Positions 26,266 through 34,953 of a DNA stretch of 64,000 nucleotides are shown one piece after another. Source of the DNA: Balneola sp. MJW-20. GTDB taxonomy: Bacteria; Bacteroidota; Rhodothermia; Balneolales; Balneolaceae. Position 1 is the stretch's first letter. Each line of letters opens with the position of its first letter. The DNA lies in contig NZ_JBFNXW010000001.1 of assembly GCF_040811775.1 (NCBI RefSeq), positions 1,240,001 through 1,304,000 of the forward strand, read 5' to 3'. The notes under the pieces were generated by a model. The model saw only the letters and a program-made list of their open reading frames with translations. It made no database searches and was not told the origin of the DNA. The translations under genes were made by a program, and so were the position numbers.

Positions 26266-28848
26266 ATGGAGGGAAATTTTTCAAGCAAAGTTCGCGATGT
26301 GATCCAGTTCAGCCGGGAGGAAGCTCTTCGCTTAGGACATGATTATATCGGTACAGAGCATCTCATTTTAGGTATAGTAAGGTTAGGAGACGGCGTTGCA
26401 GTACGAATATTAAAAAATCTGGATTGTGATCTCTTCAAACTGAAAAAGACCATCGAAGATACCGTTCGTGGTACCGGTGGATCCGTACAGGTCGGAAATA
26501 TTCCACTTACCAAACAAGCAGAGAAAGTTCTGCGTATCACTTATCTGGAGGCTAAACTCTACAAAAGCGATACCATCGGCACAGAGCACCTGCTGCTCTC
26601 ATTGTTAAGAGATGACGAAAATATAGCAGCGCAAATATTACATCAGTTCAATATTTCTTACGATGCCGTAAGAGAAGAACTGGATCTAATCATATCGGGA
26701 AAGTCACGGGATGAGCATTCTGATGCGACTTCAGTATCGGCCAGCGCATCTTCGTCAAAGGGACCAACTGGTTCCGGTAGCTCAAGGGAAAAGAAAATGG
26801 AAAAATCTAAGACACCGGTTCTCGACAACTTTGGCCGGGATCTGACTCAGATGGCTGAGGAAGGCAAACTGGATCCTATCATTGGTCGGGATAAAGAAAT
26901 TGAAAGGGTTGCTCAGGTTCTGAGTCGCCGTAAAAAGAATAACCCGGTACTGATCGGTGAACCAGGTGTGGGTAAAACCGCAATTGCCGAGGGACTGGCA
27001 GCACGTATCATCGAAAAGAAAGTATCGCGCGTACTCTACGATAAAAGAGTGATCGCTCTGGATCTTGCAGCACTGGTTGCAGGAACAAAGTATCGCGGTC
27101 AGTTTGAGGAACGCATGAAAGCAGTCATGACCGAACTGGAAAAGACTGATAATGTGATCCTTTTCATTGATGAACTGCACACCATCGTAGGTGCCGGGGG
27201 AGCAAGCGGCTCTCTGGATGCCTCAAATATGCTTAAACCGGCTCTTGCAAGAGGCGACATTCAGGCAATCGGTGCAACGACCCTAAACGAATATCGTCAG
27301 TTTATCGAAAAAGATGGTGCATTGGAACGAAGATTCCAGAAGATCATGGTTGATCCAACTACTGCTGAAGAGACCGTAGAGATCCTCAATCAGATCAAAT
27401 CGAAGTATGAGAAGCATCATTCTGTTCGATACCAGGAAGAAGCACTTGAAGCCTGTGTGAAACTGACCGACCGTTATGTAACGGATCACTTTTTACCGGA
27501 TAAGGCGATCGATGCTTTGGATGAAGCCGGTGCCAGAGTGCATTTGTCTAACATCACCGTACCTCAGAGCATCATAGATCTGGAAGAAGAGATCGAAACG
27601 ACCAGCCATGAGAAAAACTCCATGGTCAAAAAGCAGCGCTTTGAAGAAGCTGCAAGACTCAGAGATAAAGAGAAGCGGCTGATCGAAGAACTTGAGATGG
27701 CTCAGCGCGAATGGGAGAAAGAATCAGAGAATATCGTATTTGATGTTACTGAAGAAGACGTAGCTTCTGTCATCGCAATGATGAGTGGTGTTCCGGTGAA
27801 TAAGATCAGCCAGAATGAAGGCCAGAAATTACTCAAAATGAAAGAAACCTTATCCAACCAGGTAATTGGTCAGGATGAGGCGATCGTCAAGCTTACCAAA
27901 GCAATTCAGAGAACCAGAGCAGGACTCAAAGATCCTTCACGTCCTATTGGTTCCTTTATCTTCCTTGGCCCAACCGGGGTTGGTAAAACTGAGATGGCAA
28001 AAGTACTTGCAAAGTATCTCTTTGACAAAGAGGATACACTCATTCGAATCGATATGAGTGAATACATGGAGAAGTTCAGTGTATCCAGACTGGTCGGAGC
28101 TCCTCCGGGTTATGTAGGGTATGAGGAAGGTGGTATTCTAACCGAGAAAGTCCGCCGCAAGCCATATAGTGTGGTTTTACTAGACGAGATCGAGAAAGCT
28201 CATCCGGATGTATTCAATATTCTTCTGCAGGTGCTGGACGACGGTATACTTACCGACAGTCTCGGCCGAAGAGTTGATTTCAGAAATACGATCATCATTA
28301 TGACTTCCAATATCGGAGCACGTGATATCCGTAATTTGGGTAAGGGAATCGGGTTTGATACCGATGACTCTGCTTTCGACTACGCCAAGATGAAAAGCAC
28401 TATTCAGGATGCACTTAAGAAAGTATTCAATCCTGAGTTTCTGAATCGTATTGATGATGTTATTACCTTCAAGCCGCTTGAGAAAGATGATATCTTTAAG
28501 ATCATCGACCTGTTGTGTGAAGATCTTTTCAACAGAATTGGTGAGCTTGGATACGAAATTGAAGTAACCAAAGCCGCTAAGGACTTTATTTCTGACCGTG
28601 GATTTGATCAGAAATATGGTGCAAGACCTCTGAAAAGAGCTATTCAGAAATACATAGAAGATCCGCTGGCCGAAGAACTTCTGGAAAATAAATATCCCGA
28701 AGGTTCATCTATTAAGATCAAGATGAATAAGTCGAGAGATGACCTGGAATTCGACTGGACCAAAGCGGAGAAAACTGAAGACACTAAAGACGCAGAAGGT
28801 TCTGCCGACGCTGATTCTTCGGAAGAGGCTAAGGAAAAAGAAGCCTGA
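26266..28848 (+). CDS. clpC: ATP-dependent Clp protease ATP-binding subunit ClpC
   Basis: 860 aa. Two N-terminal Clp repeats ([20 protein letters not shown] and [20 protein letters not shown]) lead to a Ser-rich linker. AAA module 1 has Walker A GEPGVGKT and [24 protein letters not shown]-type middle domain ([20 protein letters not shown]) follows, then AAA module 2 with GPTGVGKT and the [20 protein letters not shown] region. The UVR segment marks it as ClpC rather than ClpA or ClpB. It ends in an acidic tail ([18 protein letters not shown]). It unfolds substrates for ClpP, usually with adaptors. It stands alone between a gpmI hairpin and a strong terminator. Confidence 0.97.
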   Translation: MEGNFSSKVRDVIQFSREEALRLGHDYIGTEHLILGIVRLGDGVAVRILKNLDCDLFKLKKTIEDTVRGTGGSVQVGNIPLTKQAEKVLRITYLEAKLYKSDTIGTEHLLLSLLRDDENIAAQILHQFNISYDAVREELDLIISGKSRDEHSDATSVSASASSSKGPTGSGSSREKKMEKSKTPVLDNFGRDLTQMAEEGKLDPIIGRDKEIERVAQVLSRRKKNNPVLIGEPGVGKTAIAEGLAARIIEKKVSRVLYDKRVIALDLAALVAGTKYRGQFEERMKAVMTELEKTDNVILFIDELHTIVGAGGASGSLDASNMLKPALARGDIQAIGATTLNEYRQFIEKDGALERRFQKIMVDPTTAEETVEILNQIKSKYEKHHSVRYQEEALEACVKLTDRYVTDHFLPDKAIDALDEAGARVHLSNITVPQSIIDLEEEIETTSHEKNSMVKKQRFEEAARLRDKEKRLIEELEMAQREWEKESENIVFDVTEEDVASVIAMMSGVPVNKISQNEGQKLLKMKETLSNQVIGQDEAIVKLTKAIQRTRAGLKDPSRPIGSFIFLGPTGVGKTEMAKVLAKYLFDKEDTLIRIDMSEYMEKFSVSRLVGAPPGYVGYEEGGILTEKVRRKPYSVVLLDEIEKAHPDVFNILLQVLDDGILTDSLGRRVDFRNTIIIMTSNIGARDIRNLGKGIGFDTDDSAFDYAKMKSTIQDALKKVFNPEFLNRIDDVITFKPLEKDDIFKIIDLLCEDLFNRIGELGYEIEVTKAAKDFISDRGFDQKYGARPLKRAIQKYIEDPLAEELLENKYPEGSSIKIKMNKSRDDLEFDWTKAEKTEDTKDAEGSADADSSEEAKEKEA

Positions 28849-28866
28849 CCGCTAAGTTAATTATTC

Positions 28867-28902
28867 AAAAGCCATTCTGCATTTGCAGGATGGCTTTTTT
28901 TA
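28867..28902 (+). terminator. Rho-independent terminator after clpC
   Basis: AAGCCAT-T-CTGCA pairs with TGCAG-G-ATGGCTT and is followed by six or more T residues. The mirror A-run would also allow weak use by the minus-strand gene ending at 28918. Confidence 0.8.
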
Positions 28903-28917
28903 TATGTATTGATCGGA

Positions 28918-30006
28918 TCAGAAGGAAGCGCGAATATTCAGTCCCTTACTCAAACCTTCGATCGTGTAGGCTCTGCGGGCTGTTCTTCGGATCGTTACCG
29001 GGATCTCCACTGCAGTACCCAGAGTCTGGGAAAATTCTTCACTGGCAATGGCTCTCTGCTGCAGATCTATCACTCTCACCTCAATATCACTGAGTATAGT
29101 TCCTTGCCCGGTTGCTGTGATCAACACTATACTGTTGTCCTGCGGAAAGTAAGAAGCAGCTCTTACCGGAGTACGTAGCGAAGTCGATCCAATACGCTCC
29201 CCGCTTATTGTTTCATATACCACCACTCTTCCGGTAGAATATACGGTCAGGTAATCATTGCCTCTGCTAAATGAAAACCCGGCGACATCCTGATCAAATT
29301 CAAATTGATTGATAAGGTTACCGTAACGATCCACCACATCAACCTGATCATCAGATCCTGAGGCTGAACTTCCCACAGCTATAAACTGACCGTCTGAAGA
29401 AACGGTTACAGTATTGATCACACGATCGTCGATATTAAATACTTCTCGGCTTCGGGATCCGTCAATCACGGATACCCTGGAGCCACTCTTTCCGTTGAGG
29501 CGATACTCCGGATTGTAAAGTGCGATGGTTTTAAAGTAGGGGTCTGCGGCCAGTTCAGAGATCGATTCTCCGCCCTGACTTTGTGTACTGTTTGAAATAC
29601 TGTGTTTAAGATCTCCAAATGAATCATAAAGAAGAAAATTCGCAATGTTCTCCCTGAGAACAAATCCTCCGTTGTATACCGCGTATACTTTCAGAGATGG
29701 ATCCTCTTCGCCGGGTGCCTGATAATCAGCCTTGTAAAGAACGGCTCCATTCTGGCCAATACGTGAGATCCCCTGATCATTTAGGATAACGGCCATCCCG
29801 TTTACATCCACTGCCCGGGAATCGGCAGAATAATTAACCGTATTAATACTCAGAGTTCCCCTTCCCAGCTCTATATCCGTTCCGTTCAGGGTAAAAATAG
29901 CAGGAGTATTATTCCCTGATCCGGATTGGGTCTGGATGGTCAGAGACTGGGCGTTTATGCCCATAGTTATTGATAAAAACAGAATTAAGCTGAATAAAAA
30001 CTTCAT
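28918..30006 (-). CDS. Secreted beta-propeller-like protein, unknown function
   Basis: The frame opens at 30102, but the ATG at 30006 gives a clean signal peptide (MKFLFSLILFLSITMGINAQ) and 362 aa, so I choose it. The mature part has repeated blade-like units with a strand-turn-strand pattern and [ILV]-A-[IV]-[GYL] cores (VITVSSDGQFIAVGSSASGS, VVDRYGNLINQFEFDQDVAG, DYLTVYSTGRVVVYETISGE), resembling WD40/PQQ-type propellers. It ends in a basic segment (TIRRTARRAYTIEGLSKGLN). No sorting domain or lipobox is present, so it is probably periplasmic. It is a single gene, divergent from the epimerase at 30123. No family name can be given. Confidence 0.65.
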   Translation of the reverse strand: MKFLFSLILFLSITMGINAQSLTIQTQSGSGNNTPAIFTLNGTDIELGRGTLSINTVNYSADSRAVDVNGMAVILNDQGISRIGQNGAVLYKADYQAPGEEDPSLKVYAVYNGGFVLRENIANFLLYDSFGDLKHSISNSTQSQGGESISELAADPYFKTIALYNPEYRLNGKSGSRVSVIDGSRSREVFNIDDRVINTVTVSSDGQFIAVGSSASGSDDQVDVVDRYGNLINQFEFDQDVAGFSFSRGNDYLTVYSTGRVVVYETISGERIGSTSLRTPVRAASYFPQDNSIVLITATGQGTILSDIEVRVIDLQQRAIASEEFSQTLGTAVEIPVTIRRTARRAYTIEGLSKGLNIRASF

Positions 30007-30122
30007 GAATAGATCATTTTTAAATGTGCAGGTCAAAGAACGGGATTTTTCCGGATTATTTCCTCTTTTCCTTCGGCTTTGATCTAAAATACCTATCTTC
30101 ACTCAAATTAAATTAACTGGTT

Positions 30123-31166
30123 ATGAACTATCATCTGATTACCGGTGGATGCGGATTCGTTGGCCGCAATTTTGTTAAAAGACTACATGCCACCACTGAA
30201 GACACAATTTTTTTCATAGACGATCTTTCAGTCGGTACCCATCCTTCTACCTGGCTGCCGGAAGGAATAAAGAGCCGTAAAGGAAACGGACTCGAATTCT
30301 TTGGGGATGATGAAAGAATGGTATTCCTGAAAGCGGATGCCCGTCATTTCATCAGAAACCTCACGCAGGATCCCGATTATATTATCAAAACCTACGGATT
30401 ACCTGTACAGGGATTTAAAGATGTATTTCATTTTGCAGCTATCGTGGGCGGGCGTGCCAAGATCGACGGAGACCCTATGATGGTAGCCCTGGATCTTTCT
30501 ATTGATGCTGAATTTTTCTACTGGGTCTGTAAGCAGAAACCTGAGCGTGTGCTCTATCCAAGCTCCAGCGCTGCATATCCAGTTGATCTTCAAACCGAAT
30601 CAGATGCGATTGCACTGTCGGAGTCAGATATCGACTTTAAGAATATGGGTCAACCTGACATGACCTATGGCTGGTCTAAGTTAACCGGGGAGTATCTGGC
30701 TCATATTGCTGCAAAATACTACGATGTATCTGTTACCTGCATTCGGCCTTTCTCCGGTTATGGCGAAGATCAGGACCTCTCCTATCCTATCCCTGCGATT
30801 GCACGACGCGCAGCTCTTAAAGAAGATCCGTTTGAAGTGTGGGGAACCGGAGAACAAGGACGTGATTTTGTGCATATTGAAGATGTAATGGACTGTACAC
30901 TGATGGCAATGGATAATATCCATGATGGTACTGCTATTAATATCGGCAGCGGAAAACTGACCTCATTCATTGACATCATTAAAATTTTCACCTCATTTGC
31001 AGGCTATGATCCTGAAATCAAAAGATTATTAGATAAACCGGTGGGTGTTCATTCACGCTACGCGAATATGGACCACGTCTTTAATGATCTGGGATGGAAA
31101 CCGAAGTTATCCCTGGAAGACGGAATGCGTCGTGTTTATGACGTTGCCGTTAAAAAATACACCTAG
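30123..31166 (+). CDS. NAD-dependent epimerase/dehydratase (extended SDR)
   Basis: 347 aa. The Rossmann motif is ITGGCGFVGRNFVKRL (GxxGxxG), followed by DDLSVGTH. The catalytic triad is visible as the Ser region YPSSSAAYPV and YGWSK (YxxxK). After it come CIRPFSGYGEDQDLSYPIPA and a substrate-domain stretch, GTGEQGRDFVHIEDVMDCTL, typical of nucleotide-sugar epimerases and dehydratases. It probably converts a nucleotide sugar for surface polysaccharide synthesis. It is followed after 3 nt by a glycosyltransferase gene, which supports that reading. Which sugar it uses (UDP- or GDP-linked) I cannot say. Confidence 0.85.
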   Translation: MNYHLITGGCGFVGRNFVKRLHATTEDTIFFIDDLSVGTHPSTWLPEGIKSRKGNGLEFFGDDERMVFLKADARHFIRNLTQDPDYIIKTYGLPVQGFKDVFHFAAIVGGRAKIDGDPMMVALDLSIDAEFFYWVCKQKPERVLYPSSSAAYPVDLQTESDAIALSESDIDFKNMGQPDMTYGWSKLTGEYLAHIAAKYYDVSVTCIRPFSGYGEDQDLSYPIPAIARRAALKEDPFEVWGTGEQGRDFVHIEDVMDCTLMAMDNIHDGTAINIGSGKLTSFIDIIKIFTSFAGYDPEIKRLLDKPVGVHSRYANMDHVFNDLGWKPKLSLEDGMRRVYDVAVKKYT

Positions 31167-31169
31167 CAT

Positions 31170-32435
31170 ATGCCGGTAATAGTTTGTTTCGGACCGGGGC
31201 CAAAATTTAAAGGAGGTATTTCCAACTACAATACCTCCCTTGCCCGTACGCTGGATAAAGACCCGGATAATGAGGTTCATATCGTTTCCTGGACTCAACA
31301 GTATCCGTCCATTATACCTCGGGAATTTGTCGATAAAAGCAGTCATTCGGATTTTCTGGAAGGAACCAGGATCAAAGTCAGGTATATCACTAATTACAAC
31401 AATCCCTTTTCGTGGAAACAGACTGCCCGATATATAGCTTCTCTTAACCCGGACAAAGTCATCTTCCAATGGGCCATTTCTATTCAGGGTATCCCAATGG
31501 GATCTATTGCAAAATGGCTGAAGAAACACTCGGGTGCCGAGGTACTCTTTGATCTTCACTTTGTCGTTCAAAAAGAAGGAAGCAGTATTGATGAGATACT
31601 GACCAGACGCGGGATCAAACATGCCGATACCTATATCACGCATGCTTATAAGACCGTGGATGAATTAAAGAAGCTATTTCCACATACTGATTTTGTGGTC
31701 AACGAGGACGGACATCGCTCCGGTCATTCCACTACGGTCATAAAACTCTTTCATCCCGTCTACGACCTCTATCAACCGGATCCGGAATTCAATACCGATG
31801 CATTTAAAAACGAGCTTGGACTCAGAGAGCATGTATTCCTTTACTTCGGATTTATCAGAAAATACAAGGGTTTACATAATGCTATCAAAGCCTTTCAGAA
31901 AGTGGCTGAGCAAAGGGATGACGTTTCCTTTTTGATATGCGGAGAAGAATTCTGGGCAACGGTCGATGAAAGCAAGTTTTCTACCAAGATCAAAAGGGCT
32001 CTTTTCGGAATTGCACAGGCGTTATTTCTTAAAAATAAAGAAAGCGAACAGGATTACCGGCCATTAACCCTGGTTAATGAGCTGGGACTGGAAGAATCCA
32101 TAGTCGTCAAGAATGAGTTCATCCCAAATGAAGATGTTCACAAATATTTTCAGGTTAGTGATTGCAGTGTTCTTTATTACCTCACAGCTACACCTTCCGG
32201 GGTAGAATCACTCACCTATAACTTTGAATTACCCATTTTAGCAACCAGGGTTGGGCACTTTCCTGAGACCATTGAGCACGGATTTAACGGATATCTTGCA
32301 GAACCTGATAATATTGATTCTATGGCCGAAGAAATGCTTCACTTTTTAAGGGAACCGCTTCCCCCTGAAAACGTAAAGGAAGCCGCAAAAGAGATGTCCT
32401 GGGAGCGATACGCTAAAGCAATTCTGAATGATTAA
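31170..32435 (+). CDS. Glycosyltransferase family 4-type protein
   Basis: 421 aa with the two-Rossmann GT-B layout. The N-terminal domain begins VCFGPGPKFKGGISNYNTSL (the GG-x-S/N loop of GT4 enzymes). The C-terminal domain has LYFGFIRKYKGLHNAIKAF and a donor-site region, YLTATPSGVESLTYNFELPI, followed by TRVGHFPETIEHGFNGYLAE, matching the E-x7-E area and the G-G-x-P-E/G-x-N-G pattern loosely. It has no signal or membrane helix, so it is cytoplasmic. It forms an apparent two-gene unit with the epimerase and ends 85 nt before the tRNA cluster. Confidence 0.85.
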   Translation: MPVIVCFGPGPKFKGGISNYNTSLARTLDKDPDNEVHIVSWTQQYPSIIPREFVDKSSHSDFLEGTRIKVRYITNYNNPFSWKQTARYIASLNPDKVIFQWAISIQGIPMGSIAKWLKKHSGAEVLFDLHFVVQKEGSSIDEILTRRGIKHADTYITHAYKTVDELKKLFPHTDFVVNEDGHRSGHSTTVIKLFHPVYDLYQPDPEFNTDAFKNELGLREHVFLYFGFIRKYKGLHNAIKAFQKVAEQRDDVSFLICGEEFWATVDESKFSTKIKRALFGIAQALFLKNKESEQDYRPLTLVNELGLEESIVVKNEFIPNEDVHKYFQVSDCSVLYYLTATPSGVESLTYNFELPILATRVGHFPETIEHGFNGYLAEPDNIDSMAEEMLHFLREPLPPENVKEAAKEMSWERYAKAILND

Positions 32436-32520
32436 TTAATTTACACTTTCCTTCAAAAATTACCTCCTTTGATTTGGTAACCGTCAAAAATAAGTCCTAT
32501 ATTTGGAGTCTTTCGATGAA

Positions 32521-32594
32521 CGGGGAGTGGCGCAGTCCGGTAGCGCATTCGCTTTGGGAGCGAAGGGTCGCAGGTTCAAATCCTGTCTCCCCGA
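32521..32594 (+). tRNA. tRNA-Pro (UGG)
   Basis: Acceptor CGGGGAG pairs with CTCCCCG. The anticodon stem TTCGC/GCGAA encloses TTTGGGA, giving anticodon TGG, and the T-arm reads GGTTCAAATCC. 74 nt with discriminator A; CCA is not encoded. First gene of a six-tRNA cluster. Confidence 0.95.
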
Positions 32595-32672
32595 CTAAGG
32601 ATCCGGGACATTAATTATTTAATTGATGTCCCTTTTTATCCGGATAAGGTCAGACCTTATCCAGTAGGATGA

Positions 32673-32746
32673 GCGCCCGTAGCTCAACTGGATAGAGCAA
32701 CTGCCTTCTAAGCAGTAGGTTACAGGTTCGAGTCCTGTCGGGCGTA
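32673..32746 (+). tRNA. tRNA-Arg (UCU)
   Basis: Acceptor GCGCCCG pairs with CGGGCGT. The anticodon stem ACTGC/GCAGT encloses CTTCTAA, giving anticodon TCT, and the T-arm reads GGTTCGAGTCC. 74 nt; no encoded CCA. Confidence 0.95.
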
Positions 32747-32811
32747 CTTGATATTTGAAATATTGTTTGATCATTTTACCGGCAAGGTTTTCACCTTTGC
32801 CACTGTAATAT

Positions 32812-32882
32812 GGCGACATGGCCGAGTGGCTAGGCAGAGGTCTGCAAAACCTCGTACGGCGGTTCGAATCCGCCTGTCGCCT
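32812..32882 (+). tRNA. tRNA-Cys (GCA)
   Basis: Acceptor GGCGACA pairs with TGTCGCC. The anticodon stem GAGGT/ACCTC encloses CTGCAAA, giving anticodon GCA, and the T-arm reads GGTTCGAATCC. 71 nt with discriminator T, typical of tRNA-Cys. Confidence 0.95.
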
Positions 32883-32897
32883 CAAGATTATTTATTT

Positions 32898-32970
32898 GCC
32901 GCGTTCGTCTAGGGGTTTAGGACGCCGCCCTTTCACGGCGGTAACACGGGTTCAAATCCCGTACGCGGTA
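32898..32970 (+). tRNA. tRNA-Glu (UUC), copy 1
   Basis: Acceptor GCCGCGT pairs with ACGCGGT. The anticodon stem CCGCC/GGCGG encloses CTTTCAC, giving anticodon TTC. 73 nt, identical in sequence to the copy at 33151. Confidence 0.95.
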
Positions 32971-32979
32971 CTAAAAGAT

Positions 32980-33054
32980 GGAGCTCGTAGCTCAGTTGGT
33001 TAGAGCGCCAGGTTGTGGCCCTGGAGGCCGTGGGTTCAAATCCCATCGGGCTCC
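32980..33054 (+). tRNA. tRNA-His (GUG)
   Basis: The anticodon stem CCAGG/CCTGG encloses TTGTGGC, giving anticodon GTG. An extra 5' G at 32980 can pair with C73, the G-1 identity element of tRNA-His. The T-arm reads GGTTCAAATCC. Confidence 0.94.
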
Positions 33055-33150
33055 CTTCTTTTTTTAAGGATCTTTTACCAGATCCGATATATAAGCAAAT
33101 AGTGCTTGTTCCTGTTCGGAAAAGGTTCTAAATTTGCGACCTCCAAATAC

Positions 33151-33223
33151 GCCGCGTTCGTCTAGGGGTTTAGGACGCCGCCCTTTCACGGCGGTAACAC
33201 GGGTTCAAATCCCGTACGCGGTA
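33151..33223 (+). tRNA. tRNA-Glu (UUC), copy 2
   Basis: Identical to copy 1 at 32898. It is followed at once by a terminator hairpin. Its 3' part, with the terminator, is duplicated again at 33337-33435. Confidence 0.95.
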
Positions 33224-33228
33224 CTTTC

Positions 33229-33267
33229 AAAGCTTCTTTGGTCTGCAAGATCATAGAAGCTTTTTTT
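33229..33267 (+). terminator. Terminator of the tRNA cluster
   Basis: AAAGCTTCT (33229-33237) pairs with AGAAGCTTT (33255-33263) and runs into seven T residues. It closes the tRNA transcript. Confidence 0.75.
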
Positions 33268-33336
33268 GTTTTGAGTTACTCAATACCAGAGTTTATATCA
33301 CTACCCTATCTTCATTACATTTATGATAGATCATAA

Positions 33337-33435
33337 GCAGTAACACGGGTTCTGCCATCGGCATCCCTCTAGGAAAATCCCGTACGCGGTACTTTCAAAG
33401 CTTCTTTGGTCTGCAGGATCATAGAAGCTTTTTTT
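33337..33435 (+). pseudogene. Pseudo-tRNA-Glu 3' fragment with second terminator, split by a 22-nt insertion
   Basis: Removing 22 nt (33353-33374) leaves 77 nt that match 33191-33267 with only two substitutions. The copy holds the 3' anticodon-arm edge, the variable region, the T-arm, the acceptor 3' strand and the terminator, but no 5' half. The insertion lies in the T-loop, right after GGGTTC and before AAATCCCG. The terminator copy spans 33397-33435. Together with the first terminator this accounts for most of the 367-nt gene-free stretch from 33224 to 33590; the last 150 nt before the permease gene hold only AT-rich leader sequence with no clear element. Confidence 0.8.
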
Positions 33436-33590
33436 ATTATAGAACTGCTGCTCCCTCCCTCGGATCCCCCCCCTTTGCATATTTCACTATAGCTTTTCTC
33501 CGGTTACATATAAGGCTAAAATTAATAATGATGCTAATGAAATAATCCGTTATAATTGTTCACCAATTCTCAATGCAAGGATGACCAAAT

Positions 33591-34913
33591 ATGTCTGAAA
33601 AGAATCAAACTAACCGATCCGCTTTTATAGTAGTTACCACTCTGTTTTTTATGTGGGGATTTATAACAGTGCTGGTTGACGCACTGATACCCCGGTTACG
33701 CGAAGTTTTTGAACTGAGTTATTTTGAAGCCGGATTGGTGCAGTTTTCCTTTTTCACCGCTTATTTTGTCATGTCCATTCCCAGCGGGGGACTTATCTCG
33801 AGAATTGGGTATAAAAAAGGAGTAATTACCGGATTGATCACTATGGGTGCAGGATGCCTGCTTTTCTACCCCGCAGCTTCTCTTAGGGTATTTCCGATCT
33901 TTTTGATCGCACTCTTTGTACTTGCCAGTGGCATTACCATGCTGCAGGTGGCTGCAAACCCATATGTAGCAGCCCTCGGACCTGCAAAAACAGCTTCCAG
34001 CCGATTAAATCTTTCCCAGGCGTTTAACTCGCTCGGTACTACTATTGCCCCACTTGTAAGTGCTGCATTTATTCTGGGCAATACGGTTGCAAGTTCTACT
34101 GAAGTTTCAGCTATGACTGAGATCGAAAGAGAGGCTTATTATATCGCTGAAGCCGGTGCTGTACAGGGACCTTTCTTAGTTTTATCCATGGTCTTGCTGG
34201 TTCTTGCCGGAGTGTTTGCCGCGTTCAAACTACCAAAGATCCTGGAGAGCGATCACGATCGAAGCGGCAGTTATCGTTCTGCCCTGAAATACAAGCACCT
34301 GATATTCGGTGCCATCGGAATCTTCGTGTACGTAGGAGCGGAGGTAACCATAGGTAGTTATCTGGTTAATTACTTCTTATCTCTGGATGTTGAGAGCCTG
34401 GTTGAGGGGAGCAGTCTCATGACCGCCGTTGCAGGGTTTCTGTCCGGTTCGGAGCCCGGTCAGCTAAACCCGGCCCGATTAGCCGGTACTTTTGTATTCT
34501 TCTACTGGGGTGGAGCTATGATCGGCCGCTTTATTGGATCTGCTATTCAGCTCAAAGTGCAGCCGGCAAAACTTCTATCTATGTATGCAGGAGCAAATGT
34601 GCTGTTACTGATCTTCACGATGCTGAGCTCAGATTACACAGCTTTCTTCACCGTTTTATCTATGGGGCTTTTTAATTCTATCATGTTTCCTACGATCTTC
34701 ACTTTATCAATAGACGGAATTGGGAATAATACTGCACAGGGCTCAGGTATACTTTGCACCGCAATTGTAGGGGGTGCTTTTATCCCACCTCTTTACGGTT
34801 ATTTTGCTGATCTCTATACCTTACAAGCAGCATTCATTATTCCACTGGTCTGTTATCTGTATATCACCTGGTATGGACTTTATGGTGCAAAAATCGATGA
34901 TACAGAATCCTGA
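33591..34913 (+). CDS. FucP/GluP-type sugar MFS transporter (FHS family)
   Basis: 440 aa with 12 predicted membrane helices. FHS-family landmarks are LFFMWGFITVLVDALIPRLR in TM1, AGLVQFSFFTAYFVMSIPSG in TM2, LQVAANPYVAALGP and SRLNLSQAFNSLGTTIAPLV. These are proton symporters for fucose, glucose or galactose in the inner membrane. The GH3 gene follows 40 nt downstream on the same strand, so the pair probably imports and cleaves short glucosides, or imports the glucose made outside. It lies 14 kb from the beta-glucan locus but could serve the same pathway. Substrate is inferred. Confidence 0.88.
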   Translation: MSEKNQTNRSAFIVVTTLFFMWGFITVLVDALIPRLREVFELSYFEAGLVQFSFFTAYFVMSIPSGGLISRIGYKKGVITGLITMGAGCLLFYPAASLRVFPIFLIALFVLASGITMLQVAANPYVAALGPAKTASSRLNLSQAFNSLGTTIAPLVSAAFILGNTVASSTEVSAMTEIEREAYYIAEAGAVQGPFLVLSMVLLVLAGVFAAFKLPKILESDHDRSGSYRSALKYKHLIFGAIGIFVYVGAEVTIGSYLVNYFLSLDVESLVEGSSLMTAVAGFLSGSEPGQLNPARLAGTFVFFYWGGAMIGRFIGSAIQLKVQPAKLLSMYAGANVLLLIFTMLSSDYTAFFTVLSMGLFNSIMFPTIFTLSIDGIGNNTAQGSGILCTAIVGGAFIPPLYGYFADLYTLQAAFIIPLVCYLYITWYGLYGAKIDDTES

Positions 34914-34953
34914 AGTACTCTATACCCTCTCAATCAACTAACTCTTCCTTCAA

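Noticed and set aside
26782..27180. 132-aa open frame antisense to clpC
   Set aside because: It overlaps the conserved AAA module and has no recognisable motif or start signal.
31107..31643. 178-aa open frame antisense to the glycosyltransferase
   Set aside because: It covers the conserved N-terminal GT4 domain on the other strand and has no motif of its own.
33224..33336. Integrated mobile element between the tRNA-Glu repeats
   Set aside because: Only 69 nt separate the two repeat copies, with no integrase or other gene, so at most a scar is present.
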